This document shows, piece after piece, positions 35,420 to 44,311 of a stretch of DNA of 64,000 nt; position 1 is the first letter of the stretch, and the number at the start of each line of letters is the position of its first letter. Made by a program: the position numbers and the translations under genes. Location of the stretch: positions 682,001 to 746,000 of the forward strand of contig JAXLTY010000002.1 in the NCBI GenBank assembly GCA_046329815.1, read 5' to 3'. Under the pieces are notes generated by a model, which saw nothing but the letters and a program-made list of their open reading frames with translations, was not told the origin of the DNA and made no database searches. Origin of the DNA: JADJSS01 sp046329815. Lineage in GTDB: Bacteria; Bacteroidota; Bacteroidia; Chitinophagales; JADIYW01.

Positions 35420-36783
35420 ACATCTTTATACTTTCTCAACACAATAAACGCCAGTAAACTTGCGATCATGCAAGTTACTGCAACTAAACGCACACCGAAT
35501 GGATTTGTCGGTGATTTTCCTAACAATAATAATGACGGAAAAATCAAACTTGTAATCGCAACACCAATCTTCATCATAAATGTTTTCAATGCGTAATATG
35601 ATGCATTGCGATACACACCTGTTTCTTTTGCGTTATGTTCAGCATTATCACCAGCCATTGCCATCGGCAAAATACCAAGCACTGCAATCGGATACATATT
35701 CAGTATAACATAGAAACTAAACACTACCATTTTCGACAAATCATACATGCCAATGGTTGCAGTAAATAAATTGGCTAAAATCAAAACTACAAACGCTGAC
35801 TGCATGACATTTTTCTTACCGAATTTATCAACCAACTTATCAATAACAGGATACAATAAGAACGAACCAATTCCACAAGCATATAGAATATATGATGTGT
35901 AAACGTTATTCAAATTCATCAAAGCAGCAACAAAATAAGGCACCGCAACCGTAAATATTTTTGACGGAAACCAATAGATCAACTCTACAATCACAAAAAT
36001 GCGGTAGTTTTTATCGTTCCAGACTTCACGCATCGGATCAAAAATACTTACATTACTATTATTATTTTTCTGCAATTCAACATCTATATTTTTACCGGAA
36101 TTATCATCTACAAATAAAATAGGCATCAGCATACAAACCAATGAAATCAATGCATAAGCTACAATACTTGCTTTGAAAATGGTTTCATTTGAATATTGAT
36201 CTTTAAAACTGTCAATAATAATATTAATTGTTTGTCCGATACCGATACCAAGCGCATACGTCACCGAAATCAACATGATGATATACAAACGTTCTTTTTC
36301 ATCTTTCGCCATTTCATTGATCATCGCATTGTATGGTGTTGTGTAAAAACATTTGATCATAAACGCAGCAATTACGGTTACCGACAACCATATTGCATTG
36401 ATTGCATGCAATCCATCTGCCAACGGAAAGAAAACCAGCACAGAAACCAACGCAAAAGGCACAACAGCCAACGCCATAAATGTTTTGCGCTTGCCAAATT
36501 TAAAGGTGCTTCTGTCGCTTAAACTGCCAACGATTGGCTCCATGAATGCGCTGATTATATAGCCAATTGCTGACAACAAACCAACAATCGTAAATATTTT
36601 GAAAACCGAACCTTGATAGACAAATGCTTTGAACAACGGCTTGCCGTTATCAGGTGGTAAATAGAAAAAATAAATCAATTCAGTAAAACCAAACACAGCC
36701 AAAGACCAGCCGGTTTGTCCGAGTGCAAATGCGATTTTTTTGGATAAAGGAACTTTAGCAGAAACAGTAGTTACGTTATTCAT
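35416..36783 (-). CDS. MFS transporter, GPH-type sugar:cation symporter-like
   Basis: About 455 residues with twelve predicted membrane helices. The first cytoplasmic loop carries the family signature EPIVGSLSDRSTFKFGKRKTFM, typical of the MFS_2/GPH (glycoside-pentoside-hexuronide) and SLC45 group, which moves sugars with H+ or Na+. An upstream in-frame ATG at 36816 would add eleven residues; the ATG at 36783 (MNNVTTVSAKVPLSKK) gives a more usual start. No sugar-utilisation genes are adjacent, so the substrate is open. Confidence 0.87.
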   Translation of the reverse strand: MNNVTTVSAKVPLSKKIAFALGQTGWSLAVFGFTELIYFFYLPPDNGKPLFKAFVYQGSVFKIFTIVGLLSAIGYIISAFMEPIVGSLSDRSTFKFGKRKTFMALAVVPFALVSVLVFFPLADGLHAINAIWLSVTVIAAFMIKCFYTTPYNAMINEMAKDEKERLYIIMLISVTYALGIGIGQTINIIIDSFKDQYSNETIFKASIVAYALISLVCMLMPILFVDDNSGKNIDVELQKNNNSNVSIFDPMREVWNDKNYRIFVIVELIYWFPSKIFTVAVPYFVAALMNLNNVYTSYILYACGIGSFLLYPVIDKLVDKFGKKNVMQSAFVVLILANLFTATIGMYDLSKMVVFSFYVILNMYPIAVLGILPMAMAGDNAEHNAKETGVYRNASYYALKTFMMKIGVAITSLIFPSLLLLGKSPTNPFGVRLVAVTCMIASLLAFIVLRKYKDV

Positions 36784-36893
36784 TAAACTAAGATAAATAA
36801 AATGTTTAAAATTCATGTTCTGAAAAATTTGGTGCTGTCAATATTTATATCTTACAACATTTTATTTCGTTATTTTTGAACCAAATAAACAGT

Positions 36894-37136
36894 ATGGATA
36901 ACAATGATATCATGAAAAAGCTGCGCATTGCATTGCAATTACAAAACGATGATATTTCTGCTATTTGTGCGTTAGCAGATTTTAAAATAACGCCAAGTGA
37001 ACTGACTGCAATTTTCAGAAATGAAGATCATCCAAAATATAAACCTTGCGGCGATCAATTATTGCGTAATTTTTTAAATGGCTTAATCATTCATAAACGA
37101 GGAAAAATGGAACCTAAAAAACCGTTAGTCAAATGA
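36894..37136 (+). CDS. DUF1456 (YehS-like) protein, single-repeat form
   Basis: The ATG at 36894 gives 80 residues (MDNNDIMKKLRIALQLQNDD). The wording matches the second DUF1456 repeat of Escherichia coli YehS, which has two such repeats in about 156 residues. Here only one repeat is present (ITPSELTAIFRNEDHPKYKPCGDQ, then FLNGLI), so the protein is half length. An upstream TTG at 36876 is less likely. A Bacteroidota -7 word, TATTTTTG (36871-36878), lies just upstream. Its stop overlaps the next start as ATGA. The function of the family is unknown. Confidence 0.82.
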   Translation: MDNNDIMKKLRIALQLQNDDISAICALADFKITPSELTAIFRNEDHPKYKPCGDQLLRNFLNGLIIHKRGKMEPKKPLVK

Positions 37137-37582
37137 GTTTTAAACAAGCAGTTTATGAACGTTATTTGCAATTAATCAATGAAAAGATCAATTCACTACA
37201 AACAATGTTAGATGAACTGAATGAAAGTGCAAAAAATGAAACCAAAAGCACAGCCGGCGACAAACATGAAACGGCGTTGGCTATGCTACAAATTGAGCAG
37301 GAAAACACAAGAAATCAATTAAAAGAAGCAAACGAACAAAAAGCACAATTTGAACGAATAGACATTAGTCAAAAAACGAATAAAATAATAAAAAGCAGTT
37401 TAATAAAAACGAATCATGGTTATTTCTTTCTTAGTTTAGCATTAGGAAAAATTACCGTGCAACACCAACAAATTATAGCACTTTCACCACAATCGCCATT
37501 AGGTGCAAAACTATTCGGCGCGCAAATAAATGATAAGCTGGAAATGAATAATGTGAAATATGTTATTGAAAGTATTGAATAA
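37133..37582 (+). CDS. GreA/GreB-like coiled-coil protein
   Basis: The 149-residue product has an N-terminal antiparallel coiled coil (about 10-75) containing STAGDKHETALAMLQIEQEN, the Bacteroidota version of a Gre-factor segment, and a C-terminal beta domain (NHGYFFLSLALGKITV ... SPLGAKLFGAQ) like the FKBP-fold domain of transcript cleavage factors. Proteins of this type are often misnamed 3-oxoacyl-ACP synthase. It may bind in the RNA polymerase secondary channel, but canonical GreA catalytic acidic residues at the coil tip are not clearly identifiable. It is translationally coupled (ATGA) to the DUF1456 gene. Confidence 0.75.
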   Translation: MSFKQAVYERYLQLINEKINSLQTMLDELNESAKNETKSTAGDKHETALAMLQIEQENTRNQLKEANEQKAQFERIDISQKTNKIIKSSLIKTNHGYFFLSLALGKITVQHQQIIALSPQSPLGAKLFGAQINDKLEMNNVKYVIESIE

Positions 37583-37588
37583 ATAATT

Positions 37589-38224
37589 TTAATGTCCACA
37601 CAAACCATTATACAATTCTACGACAATATGTAAATGTTTGTTCTTGTAATTTTTTTCTTCGATTTTTTGTAAAACCAAAGGACAATCTGCTAAGTATTTA
37701 GCCATTTCAGTCTTAAATTTAAAACTATTATAGGTAAATGGTATTTGATTTTGAAATTCTAAAACAGGTGTGCTATGCTGAACATTATTTGAAGTATTAA
37801 ATCCAACAGAAACTGAATTTATAGAATAATAATTATACAGGTTTAATTTTCCTTTAACTAATTGCATTAGAAATATTGTAGAATCATTATCAGAAAAATC
37901 TGTTGGTTTATAAAAAATATTTTTTTTAGAAACAAAAAGCATAGTATCATCTTTTTCTTCTCTTTCATCATAATATTCAAAACCGTACGCTAAAATATCT
38001 TTAGGTGTAAAAGTAATCTTTTCTCCAGCATCATTAATATACTCCATTTCCCTTTGCATTTTTACAAAATTAAAATCAATTGAAAATGTTGCATTATATG
38101 GAATTTTCAACAATGCTTTAATTGTATCGTGATTATTCGTTACATAAAAACCTTTTATCTTTTCTGCTTTAGCCAGTTGTATAAATAAGAATGTAAAAAC
38201 TGAAATAATTAGGTGCTTTTTCAT
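37589..38224 (-). CDS. Secreted protein of unknown function
   Basis: The ATG at 38224 gives 211 residues with a signal peptide (MKKHLIISVFTFLFIQLAKA); a TTG four codons upstream is possible but unneeded. The body looks like a set of beta-strands (KIKGFYVTNNHDTIKALLKIP, IFYKPTDFSDND), ending in a basic, Lys/Asn-rich helix and a short His-rich tail. No domain is recognised. It lies 21 bp downstream of the large OmpA-family gene on the same strand, so co-transcription is likely. It converges with the Gre-like gene with a 6-bp gap. Confidence 0.65.
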   Translation of the reverse strand: MKKHLIISVFTFLFIQLAKAEKIKGFYVTNNHDTIKALLKIPYNATFSIDFNFVKMQREMEYINDAGEKITFTPKDILAYGFEYYDEREEKDDTMLFVSKKNIFYKPTDFSDNDSTIFLMQLVKGKLNLYNYYSINSVSVGFNTSNNVQHSTPVLEFQNQIPFTYNSFKFKTEMAKYLADCPLVLQKIEEKNYKNKHLHIVVELYNGLCGH

Positions 38225-38245
38225 GAATGCAAACAATTTATAATT

Positions 38246-41200
38246 TTATCCTACACTTAAAATTTTAATTTCCACACGTTGATTTAACGGCGAACCTGGC
38301 GATGCGATTAAAAATTGTTTACCATAACCTTTGTATTGCAATCTATCTTTTGCAATGCCTTTACTTATTAAATAATCGACACATGCTTTTGCTCTGTTAG
38401 TTGATAGTTGGTTACAAAAAGCATCATCGCATAAACCGTTTGTGTGTCCGCCGATTTCAATTTTCAGCTTGCTGTTTTTCTTTAAGAATGCAACTACTTT
38501 ATCTAATTCAGGATACGATGGAATTTGCAAATACGCAGCATCGGCCACAAAGAAAATTTTATCGGCTATAGCTACTGCACCTACTTCTATCGGCACATTA
38601 AACAAATCATATTTTTGTTGTAATTCTGCATTATTACTGGCTGTTTGCTTAACTTTTGCTAATGAGTCGATCGCGCGTTTCATCGATAACACTTCACGTT
38701 CCTGCTGTTTTTTCAACGCATCTAATTTCGCTTTATCTTGCTCCATTTTCAATTTCTCAGCAGCCAGTTTATCACGTTCTGCCTGCATTTGAGCCAACAA
38801 ATCATCCATCTTCTTTTTCTCAGCTTCCAGTTGTTGCTTCTCGCCTGTCAGTTGTGAATTTTCAGCAGCCAGTTTTTCTTTATCAGAAGAAACTTTGTCG
38901 CGTTGCGCTTTTAAATCTGCAATATCTTTTTCTAAATCCAGTTTATTGGAACCCATTTTATCCAAAGTTGCAGTCAATTGTTGTGATGCCTGTTTTTGCG
39001 CATCTTGCAACGAATCCAGTTTCGCTTTCTCAGCAGCAAAATCTATAGTTGGTGTTGTTGCAACAGGTTGCGTTGTTTCCACCGGTACAGAAGTAGTTTC
39101 CTGTTTTTCTGTAGATGGTGATGCAGCAATTATCGGATCCGGTGTTCCGACAACAATTGTTTCTGTTTGTTTTGGCTGATCCAATTGGCTTTTCAATTCA
39201 TCTAGTTTCTTTTGTAAATCATCAGTTGCATCATTGTTTGATGCAATTACAGGTGTTGTATTTTCTGCAATTGGCTGGCTATTATTGATACTCGGTTGAT
39301 TATTAATTTTAGGTTGAGTTGTAGTTGTAGTAGTGGTCGGTGTCGCTCCTATTGCATCCATTTCTTCTTTCATCTTTCTCAATTTTTCTTCATATTTAGC
39401 AATTGCAGGATTTGGCGCAGCGTTTGTTGGTTGCGTATTTACCGGTTGAGTTTTCGGCGCTTCATACGTTGTTTTTGGTGTAACTGTTTCTGCTTTCTGA
39501 ATAGGTTGAACATAAGTAGTTGCTGGTGCAGACGCAGTAACAGTTGGATTTTTTTGTTGTGCTTTCAACGCATCCAGTTTCTTTTGGTACTCATCATAAT
39601 CTTTAGATGCAGGATCTTCCTGACGTTCTTTAACTGTAGTTACATTATAAGGTTTGTTCACATTCGGATTATCAATGCGTGTACTTTGCTGTTGTTGATA
39701 TTGCTGTTGTTTCAGTTCCGCTAATTTTTGATCTAATGATTCTGTTTTCGCGTTTGTAGTTGGCAACGGCGCTGTAGGATTTTCATACGTTTTGTTATTT
39801 ACATACGGCTCGTATGGTTTATTATTATTAACCGTTTGTGGCGTTGTAACTTTTGCATTTTGTACATCTTGCTGCTTTTTTAATGCATCCAATTTTTGCT
39901 GCAATTCATCTGTTGCCGGCTCTGTTTTCTTTAATGGTTGATTATATGTAGATGGCTGTTGCTGTGCATATTTATTAGGATCAACTTCATTTGTTTTGTA
40001 AGTTGTTGCAGTAGGAACCGTTGTTTCAATTTGTTTTTCTTCTACTTTATAGGCAATCGGATCCATATTTTTAACACCATCATTAATCGTATTTTTAGGA
40101 TCGTATTTTATTGCATTTGGATCGGATGTAACATTACTTTGCGTTGGCGTTGGCATAGCATCTTTTTGCATCGTTTTCAGGTTTGCAATATTATCATTTG
40201 CCGGATTGTATGTTGGATTATTTTTCTGCTGTAACTGAGCTGCTCTTTCTTCTGGTGTCAAAACTTTTGGTGCCGGTTTTGGTGCTTCATAAGGTTTAAT
40301 GGTGTTGACTTGCTCTGCTTTTGGTTTTTGTTCTTCTGGTGTTTGATATGGTTGTATTGAATTAATTTGTTGTGCTTTTGGCTTCTGTTCTTCCGGCGAC
40401 TGATATGGTTGAATATTATTTACCTGCTGAGTTTTCGGTTTATTAGATTCTTCCGATTGATATGGTGTAATATTATTCACCACTTCTTTTTTGTATATTA
40501 CTTTAGGTTGTGTTTCTGCTACAGGTGTCGTTGTTGTTGAATTTGGAACAGATGTTTGTTGTTCTACAGGCACGCTTTCAACAACAGTTGGCTTTGTTGT
40601 TGATGTAACTGGCTGTTGTACAGGTTGAGTAACTGATTGTGTGTTATTTTGAACTGGTGGTTGTTGAGCGGTCGGCTGCTGAACAGGTTTTGCTGCTGGT
40701 TGTGTAGTTGGCTGTACTTGTGCTTGTTGTTGTTTTAATGCATCTAATTTCTTCTGCAAGTCATCGGTTGCTGGTGATGTAGTTGCCGGTTTCGGTGTTG
40801 TTGTCATAGCAACAGGTTGTTGTGCTGGTTGAGTGACTGGCTGTGTATTATTTTGAACTGGTGGTTGTTGAGCAGTCTGCTGCTGAACAGGTTGTTGTGC
40901 TGGCTGTGTCGTTGGTTGTACTTGTGCTTGTTGTTGTTTTAACGCATCTAATTTCTTCTGTAAATCATCGGTTGCTGCATTTGGTTTTGTTACAACAGGA
41001 TTTGAATTTGTCGTAGCAGGTTGAACTGTTGGTTTTTGTTGAACAGGTTGCGTTGTAGTTGCAACAGGTTTTGTTTGGTCTTGCTTTAACTGCGCTAATT
41101 TCTTATCTAAAGCATTATTCGGAACTTCTGATTTCAATGGCGCATTTGCTAAAATTTTTGCCATATCAACGGCTTCAGGTCTTGCTTCTTTCGGTAATTT

Positions 41201-42565
41201 AATTCTAAATAAATCATTCAAACCGTAATAAGAATCTTCGCTGCTGTAATAAATATAATCGCCTTGAGGTGGAATGGTATAATAAATATCCATTTTAGGT
41301 GAATTGATCACATCACCTAAATTCAACGGTTCGCTCCAGTTTTTCCAGCTTTGATCCAAACGTTTGCACATATACATATCGTAACTGCCAAAACCTTGTC
41401 TGCCAGCCGATGAAAAATAAATAGTTTTATTATCTGCAGCCAAAAAAACGCTGCCTTCTGCGCCAACTGTATTTACTGTTGGTCCTAAATTCATGGGCTC
41501 ACTCCAATCGCCATCAGCATATTTAAACGAAACATACATATCTAAATCGCCGTAACTGTCATCGCGCTGCAAACACATTAACATTACATTTTCGTCTAAA
41601 CTTAAAGCATAATTTGAGTATTCATTTTTATTATAAATATTCTTAATGTTCAATGCTTTGGGCTTTGACCAAGTGCCGTCTTGTTTTCTTGTGCTCATTG
41701 AAACACCTTCTTCGCCGCCTTTTTTGTATTTATTTGCGAGGTATAATCTGTTATTATCTGTACTTACAAAACACACATAATTATGCATTTCCGTATTCAA
41801 TGGTTCACCAATATTTTCTGCTTTGCTCCACTTTCCTGTAGGCATCAGCTTACAAAAATAGATATCATCTTTATGTTCTTTTCCAACATTATCTTCAGCA
41901 AATTTCCGAGCGAAATAAAGCGTTTTCCCATCAGGTGAAACAATTGGCAGATGATCATAATAAGCTGAATTCACATTAGCACCTAAATTTTCAGGCATTC
42001 CTATTTTTTCTGAATAACGAACTACGTTGATTGTTGGATTGTACGGTTGAGTTGTTGAAGAAATTCCTATGCAATCAATCTGCTGCATTCCTGGAACATC
42101 TGTATTTAAAACCAACTTCAGTTTATTGACATTATATGTTGGTTTGATCTTTATGTACGTTAAAAATTCACCATATTTTTGCTGATAGCCGGTATTTTTA
42201 TTTTCATAAACAGAAGTACTTTTTCCATTATTATCATACAAAATAATTTCTCGGATAGAACCTGCGTTTAAACTTTCACCAACTATGACCTGCTGCACCG
42301 TTTGTGGCTTGTCAAATCCTACTGTGATATGTTCTTTTCCGGATTGCGTTTTACCATTTGCCCAAGCTAAAGGACTTTCACCGTATTGTGGTGTATTTGG
42401 CGGACCCAATACTTGTGTTGCTTTGTATCTTGTCGAATTTTCAGGAATTCCATTCGTATATTCGGAAGAAAAATCAATCAATTTCGTTGCCCATTGAACC
42501 TGAGCAAATGTGCAGTAAATAGTAAATATAAAATAGCAAGCGATAAGTGAAAATCGTTTCTTCAT
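38246..42565 (-). CDS. Giant OmpA-family protein with PD40 propeller and repeat-rich Q/P/T linker
   Basis: The 1439-residue protein has a signal peptide (1-22), a galactose-binding-like N-terminal domain (about 23-175, with ATQVLGPPNTPQYGES), and several WD40-like PD40 repeats (about 185-465, e.g. PIVSPDGKTLYFARKF). A roughly 700-residue low-complexity linker of Gln, Pro, Thr and Lys follows, then a long coiled coil (about 1190-1310), and a C-terminal OmpA peptidoglycan-binding domain (about 1340-1436, GGHTNGLCDD ... NQLSTNRAKA). The linker contains about eight copies of a DDLQKKLDALKQQQ-like motif and three to four of an NNIQPYQSPEEQKPKA-like motif. The order propeller-to-OmpA recalls PorE of T9SS, but the TPR part is missing. 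It probably ties a surface or periplasmic complex to the cell wall. Confidence 0.85.
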   Translation of the reverse strand: MKKRFSLIACYFIFTIYCTFAQVQWATKLIDFSSEYTNGIPENSTRYKATQVLGPPNTPQYGESPLAWANGKTQSGKEHITVGFDKPQTVQQVIVGESLNAGSIREIILYDNNGKSTSVYENKNTGYQQKYGEFLTYIKIKPTYNVNKLKLVLNTDVPGMQQIDCIGISSTTQPYNPTINVVRYSEKIGMPENLGANVNSAYYDHLPIVSPDGKTLYFARKFAEDNVGKEHKDDIYFCKLMPTGKWSKAENIGEPLNTEMHNYVCFVSTDNNRLYLANKYKKGGEEGVSMSTRKQDGTWSKPKALNIKNIYNKNEYSNYALSLDENVMLMCLQRDDSYGDLDMYVSFKYADGDWSEPMNLGPTVNTVGAEGSVFLAADNKTIYFSSAGRQGFGSYDMYMCKRLDQSWKNWSEPLNLGDVINSPKMDIYYTIPPQGDYIYYSSEDSYYGLNDLFRIKLPKEARPEAVDMAKILANAPLKSEVPNNALDKKLAQLKQDQTKPVATTTQPVQQKPTVQPATTNSNPVVTKPNAATDDLQKKLDALKQQQAQVQPTTQPAQQPVQQQTAQQPPVQNNTQPVTQPAQQPVAMTTTPKPATTSPATDDLQKKLDALKQQQAQVQPTTQPAAKPVQQPTAQQPPVQNNTQSVTQPVQQPVTSTTKPTVVESVPVEQQTSVPNSTTTTPVAETQPKVIYKKEVVNNITPYQSEESNKPKTQQVNNIQPYQSPEEQKPKAQQINSIQPYQTPEEQKPKAEQVNTIKPYEAPKPAPKVLTPEERAAQLQQKNNPTYNPANDNIANLKTMQKDAMPTPTQSNVTSDPNAIKYDPKNTINDGVKNMDPIAYKVEEKQIETTVPTATTYKTNEVDPNKYAQQQPSTYNQPLKKTEPATDELQQKLDALKKQQDVQNAKVTTPQTVNNNKPYEPYVNNKTYENPTAPLPTTNAKTESLDQKLAELKQQQYQQQQSTRIDNPNVNKPYNVTTVKERQEDPASKDYDEYQKKLDALKAQQKNPTVTASAPATTYVQPIQKAETVTPKTTYEAPKTQPVNTQPTNAAPNPAIAKYEEKLRKMKEEMDAIGATPTTTTTTTQPKINNQPSINNSQPIAENTTPVIASNNDATDDLQKKLDELKSQLDQPKQTETIVVGTPDPIIAASPSTEKQETTSVPVETTQPVATTPTIDFAAEKAKLDSLQDAQKQASQQLTATLDKMGSNKLDLEKDIADLKAQRDKVSSDKEKLAAENSQLTGEKQQLEAEKKKMDDLLAQMQAERDKLAAEKLKMEQDKAKLDALKKQQEREVLSMKRAIDSLAKVKQTASNNAELQQKYDLFNVPIEVGAVAIADKIFFVADAAYLQIPSYPELDKVVAFLKKNSKLKIEIGGHTNGLCDDAFCNQLSTNRAKACVDYLISKGIAKDRLQYKGYGKQFLIASPGSPLNQRVEIKILSVG

Positions 42566-42705
42566 AGCATCAAATTAATCTATAATTCATCTAAAAGTAG
42601 TTAAACTTTCTAAATTTTGAAGATTATTGTGCAAGTTTTGTACCAACATACTTTTTTAATGATAATAACGTTTATTTTTGGTATTAATTTTGAAGCTCAA
42701 TCAAT

Positions 42706-43599
42706 ATGAAGAACCACTTCCTGCTATTTTTTATTCTATTATCAACCGTTTGCAGTGCACAAATTGATCCAAGTGATTTACAAAAGATCAAAGCATACGA
42801 AGACACCATCCGTATTTATGGCGATACGCTGATAAATTCTCAAACACAGGAAAATCGTACTATCGCAAGTTATCGCATCATCAAAACATTAACCAAGGCC
42901 TTGAGAATCAAGAATTCATTTTATTATAATTGGGATTCTTTGTTGCCGATGAAAGTTCTTCAACCGGAAGACGGCAGTTTTAAAATTTTCACTTGGTATG
43001 TTCGTAATGATGAAGACTTGTATAAATATTACGGTACGATTCAATTAAAATCAGATACGTTAAAAATGTTTCCGCTGATCGATTATTCAGACTTTACAGA
43101 TAATCAAAACCAGGTAGTCGTGGACAACAATAACTGGATCGGTTGTTTATATTATGGTGTCAAAACGGTAAAAAGCGGTAAAAATACATTTTATACTTTG
43201 TTCGGTTGGGACGGCAATAATGCAACCAGCAATAAAAAAATATTGGAAGCATTATGGTTCAGAAATGGCAAGCCGCGATTTGGCGCTACGATCTTTGATT
43301 TTGGTAAAGGCAAATTGCAAAACCGTTTCATTTTAGAATTCGCGAATGATGCAACAGCAACGCTAAACTATGATGCTGCTGAAAATAAAATTATCTACGA
43401 CCATGTAGAAGCAAACGGTGATGAACTCGAAGGTGTATATGCCAACTATATTCCGGATGGCACTTACGAAGGTTTTGTCTGGAAAAAAGGAAAATGGCTG
43501 CACTTAAATGATATCGCTTACCAGAAACGAAAAGATGGTGATGTGCCGAATGCGCAAAAGAAAGAAAGTTTGCAGTTGTACACACCAAAAACCAAATAA
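42706..43599 (+). CDS. Secreted protein of unknown function
   Basis: The 297-residue product has a signal peptide (MKNHFLLFFILLSTVCSAQ). The mature protein shows IRIYGDTLINSQTQENRTIASYRIIKTL near its start, then a beta-rich body with YYGTIQLKSDTLKMFPLIDYSDF and FGWDGNNATSNKKILEALWF. This looks like a recurrent Bacteroidota family without known function. A -7-like word TAATTTTG (42685-42692) precedes the ATG very closely. It is divergent from the OmpA gene and converges with the TrmH-type gene. Confidence 0.7.
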   Translation: MKNHFLLFFILLSTVCSAQIDPSDLQKIKAYEDTIRIYGDTLINSQTQENRTIASYRIIKTLTKALRIKNSFYYNWDSLLPMKVLQPEDGSFKIFTWYVRNDEDLYKYYGTIQLKSDTLKMFPLIDYSDFTDNQNQVVVDNNNWIGCLYYGVKTVKSGKNTFYTLFGWDGNNATSNKKILEALWFRNGKPRFGATIFDFGKGKLQNRFILEFANDATATLNYDAAENKIIYDHVEANGDELEGVYANYIPDGTYEGFVWKKGKWLHLNDIAYQKRKDGDVPNAQKKESLQLYTPKTK

Positions 43600-43604
43600 C
43601 CAGT

Positions 43605-44309
43605 TTATATCTTATCTAATATCAGTGCCGTAGCAATTGCTGCATTTAATGATTCTGTTTTGCCTTTTTTAGGAATCGTGATTGGAAAAGTAATTTTTTG
43701 CTGCAAATCTGTATGAATACCATGACCTTCATTGCCAATCAGTATAAAACCTTCTTGAGAAAAGTCTTGCTCATAATAGTTTTTACCATTCAAAACTGCA
43801 CCATAAACCGGTAATTTATAATTTGACAAAATCGTATTTAAATCTGTTTCAAAGACTTGAACTCGGCCAATTGAAGCCATACTTGCTTGCACTACTTTCG
43901 GACTGTAGGCATCAACACAGCCATCTGAACAAATGATCTTCTGAACGCCAAACCAGTCGCAAGTCCTGATAATCGTGCCCATATTTCCAGGATCTTGAAT
44001 ATCATCTAACATCAAAATCCATTCATTATCACCAATTTCCAAAGAATGTTGTGGGATTTTAAAAACAGCAAAGCAACCATGATGATTTTTTAAAGCTGTA
44101 ATTTTATCTAAATCTTGTTCGGAAACAATAGTACATCGCTCATCTTGCAGCAAATCTGCTGATAGTGCATACATGTTCACAACTTCTAAACCTTGTTCTA
44201 TTAATTCTTTTATAATTTTGACACCTTCGGCAGTAAAATGAGAATACTTCGTACGGTATTTCTTAATTTTGAGTGAGTTAATATATTTTATATCGTTTTT
44301 GCTTAACAC
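43605..44309 (-). CDS. TrmH/SpoU-family RNA 2'-O-methyltransferase
   Basis: About 234 residues with the SPOUT knot motifs in order: motif 1 DPGNMGTIIRTCDWFG, motif 2 LIGNEGHGI, and motif 3 ITIPKKGKTESLNAAIATAL, which binds S-adenosylmethionine. An N-terminal substrate-binding domain is present. The frame opens at an ATG at 44342, inside the divergent TamL gene start. A GTG at 44309 gives the normal family N-terminus (VLSKNDIKYINSL) and removes the overlap, so it is preferred. It methylates a ribose in rRNA or tRNA; the exact target is unknown. Confidence 0.9.
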   Translation of the reverse strand: MLSKNDIKYINSLKIKKYRTKYSHFTAEGVKIIKELIEQGLEVVNMYALSADLLQDERCTIVSEQDLDKITALKNHHGCFAVFKIPQHSLEIGDNEWILMLDDIQDPGNMGTIIRTCDWFGVQKIICSDGCVDAYSPKVVQASMASIGRVQVFETDLNTILSNYKLPVYGAVLNGKNYYEQDFSQEGFILIGNEGHGIHTDLQQKITFPITIPKKGKTESLNAAIATALILDKI

Positions 44310-44311
44310 GT

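Noticed and set aside
39296..39724. 142-residue plus-strand open frame rich in Cys, Phe and Arg
   Set aside because: It is the antisense of the low-complexity Gln/Thr linker of the OmpA protein; the odd composition is an artefact.
40590..40990. Regularly spaced DNA repeats that could suggest a CRISPR array
   Set aside because: They are in-frame repeats of the OmpA-family linker (DDLQKKLDALKQQQ unit) inside a long gene, without constant-length spacers and without cas genes nearby.
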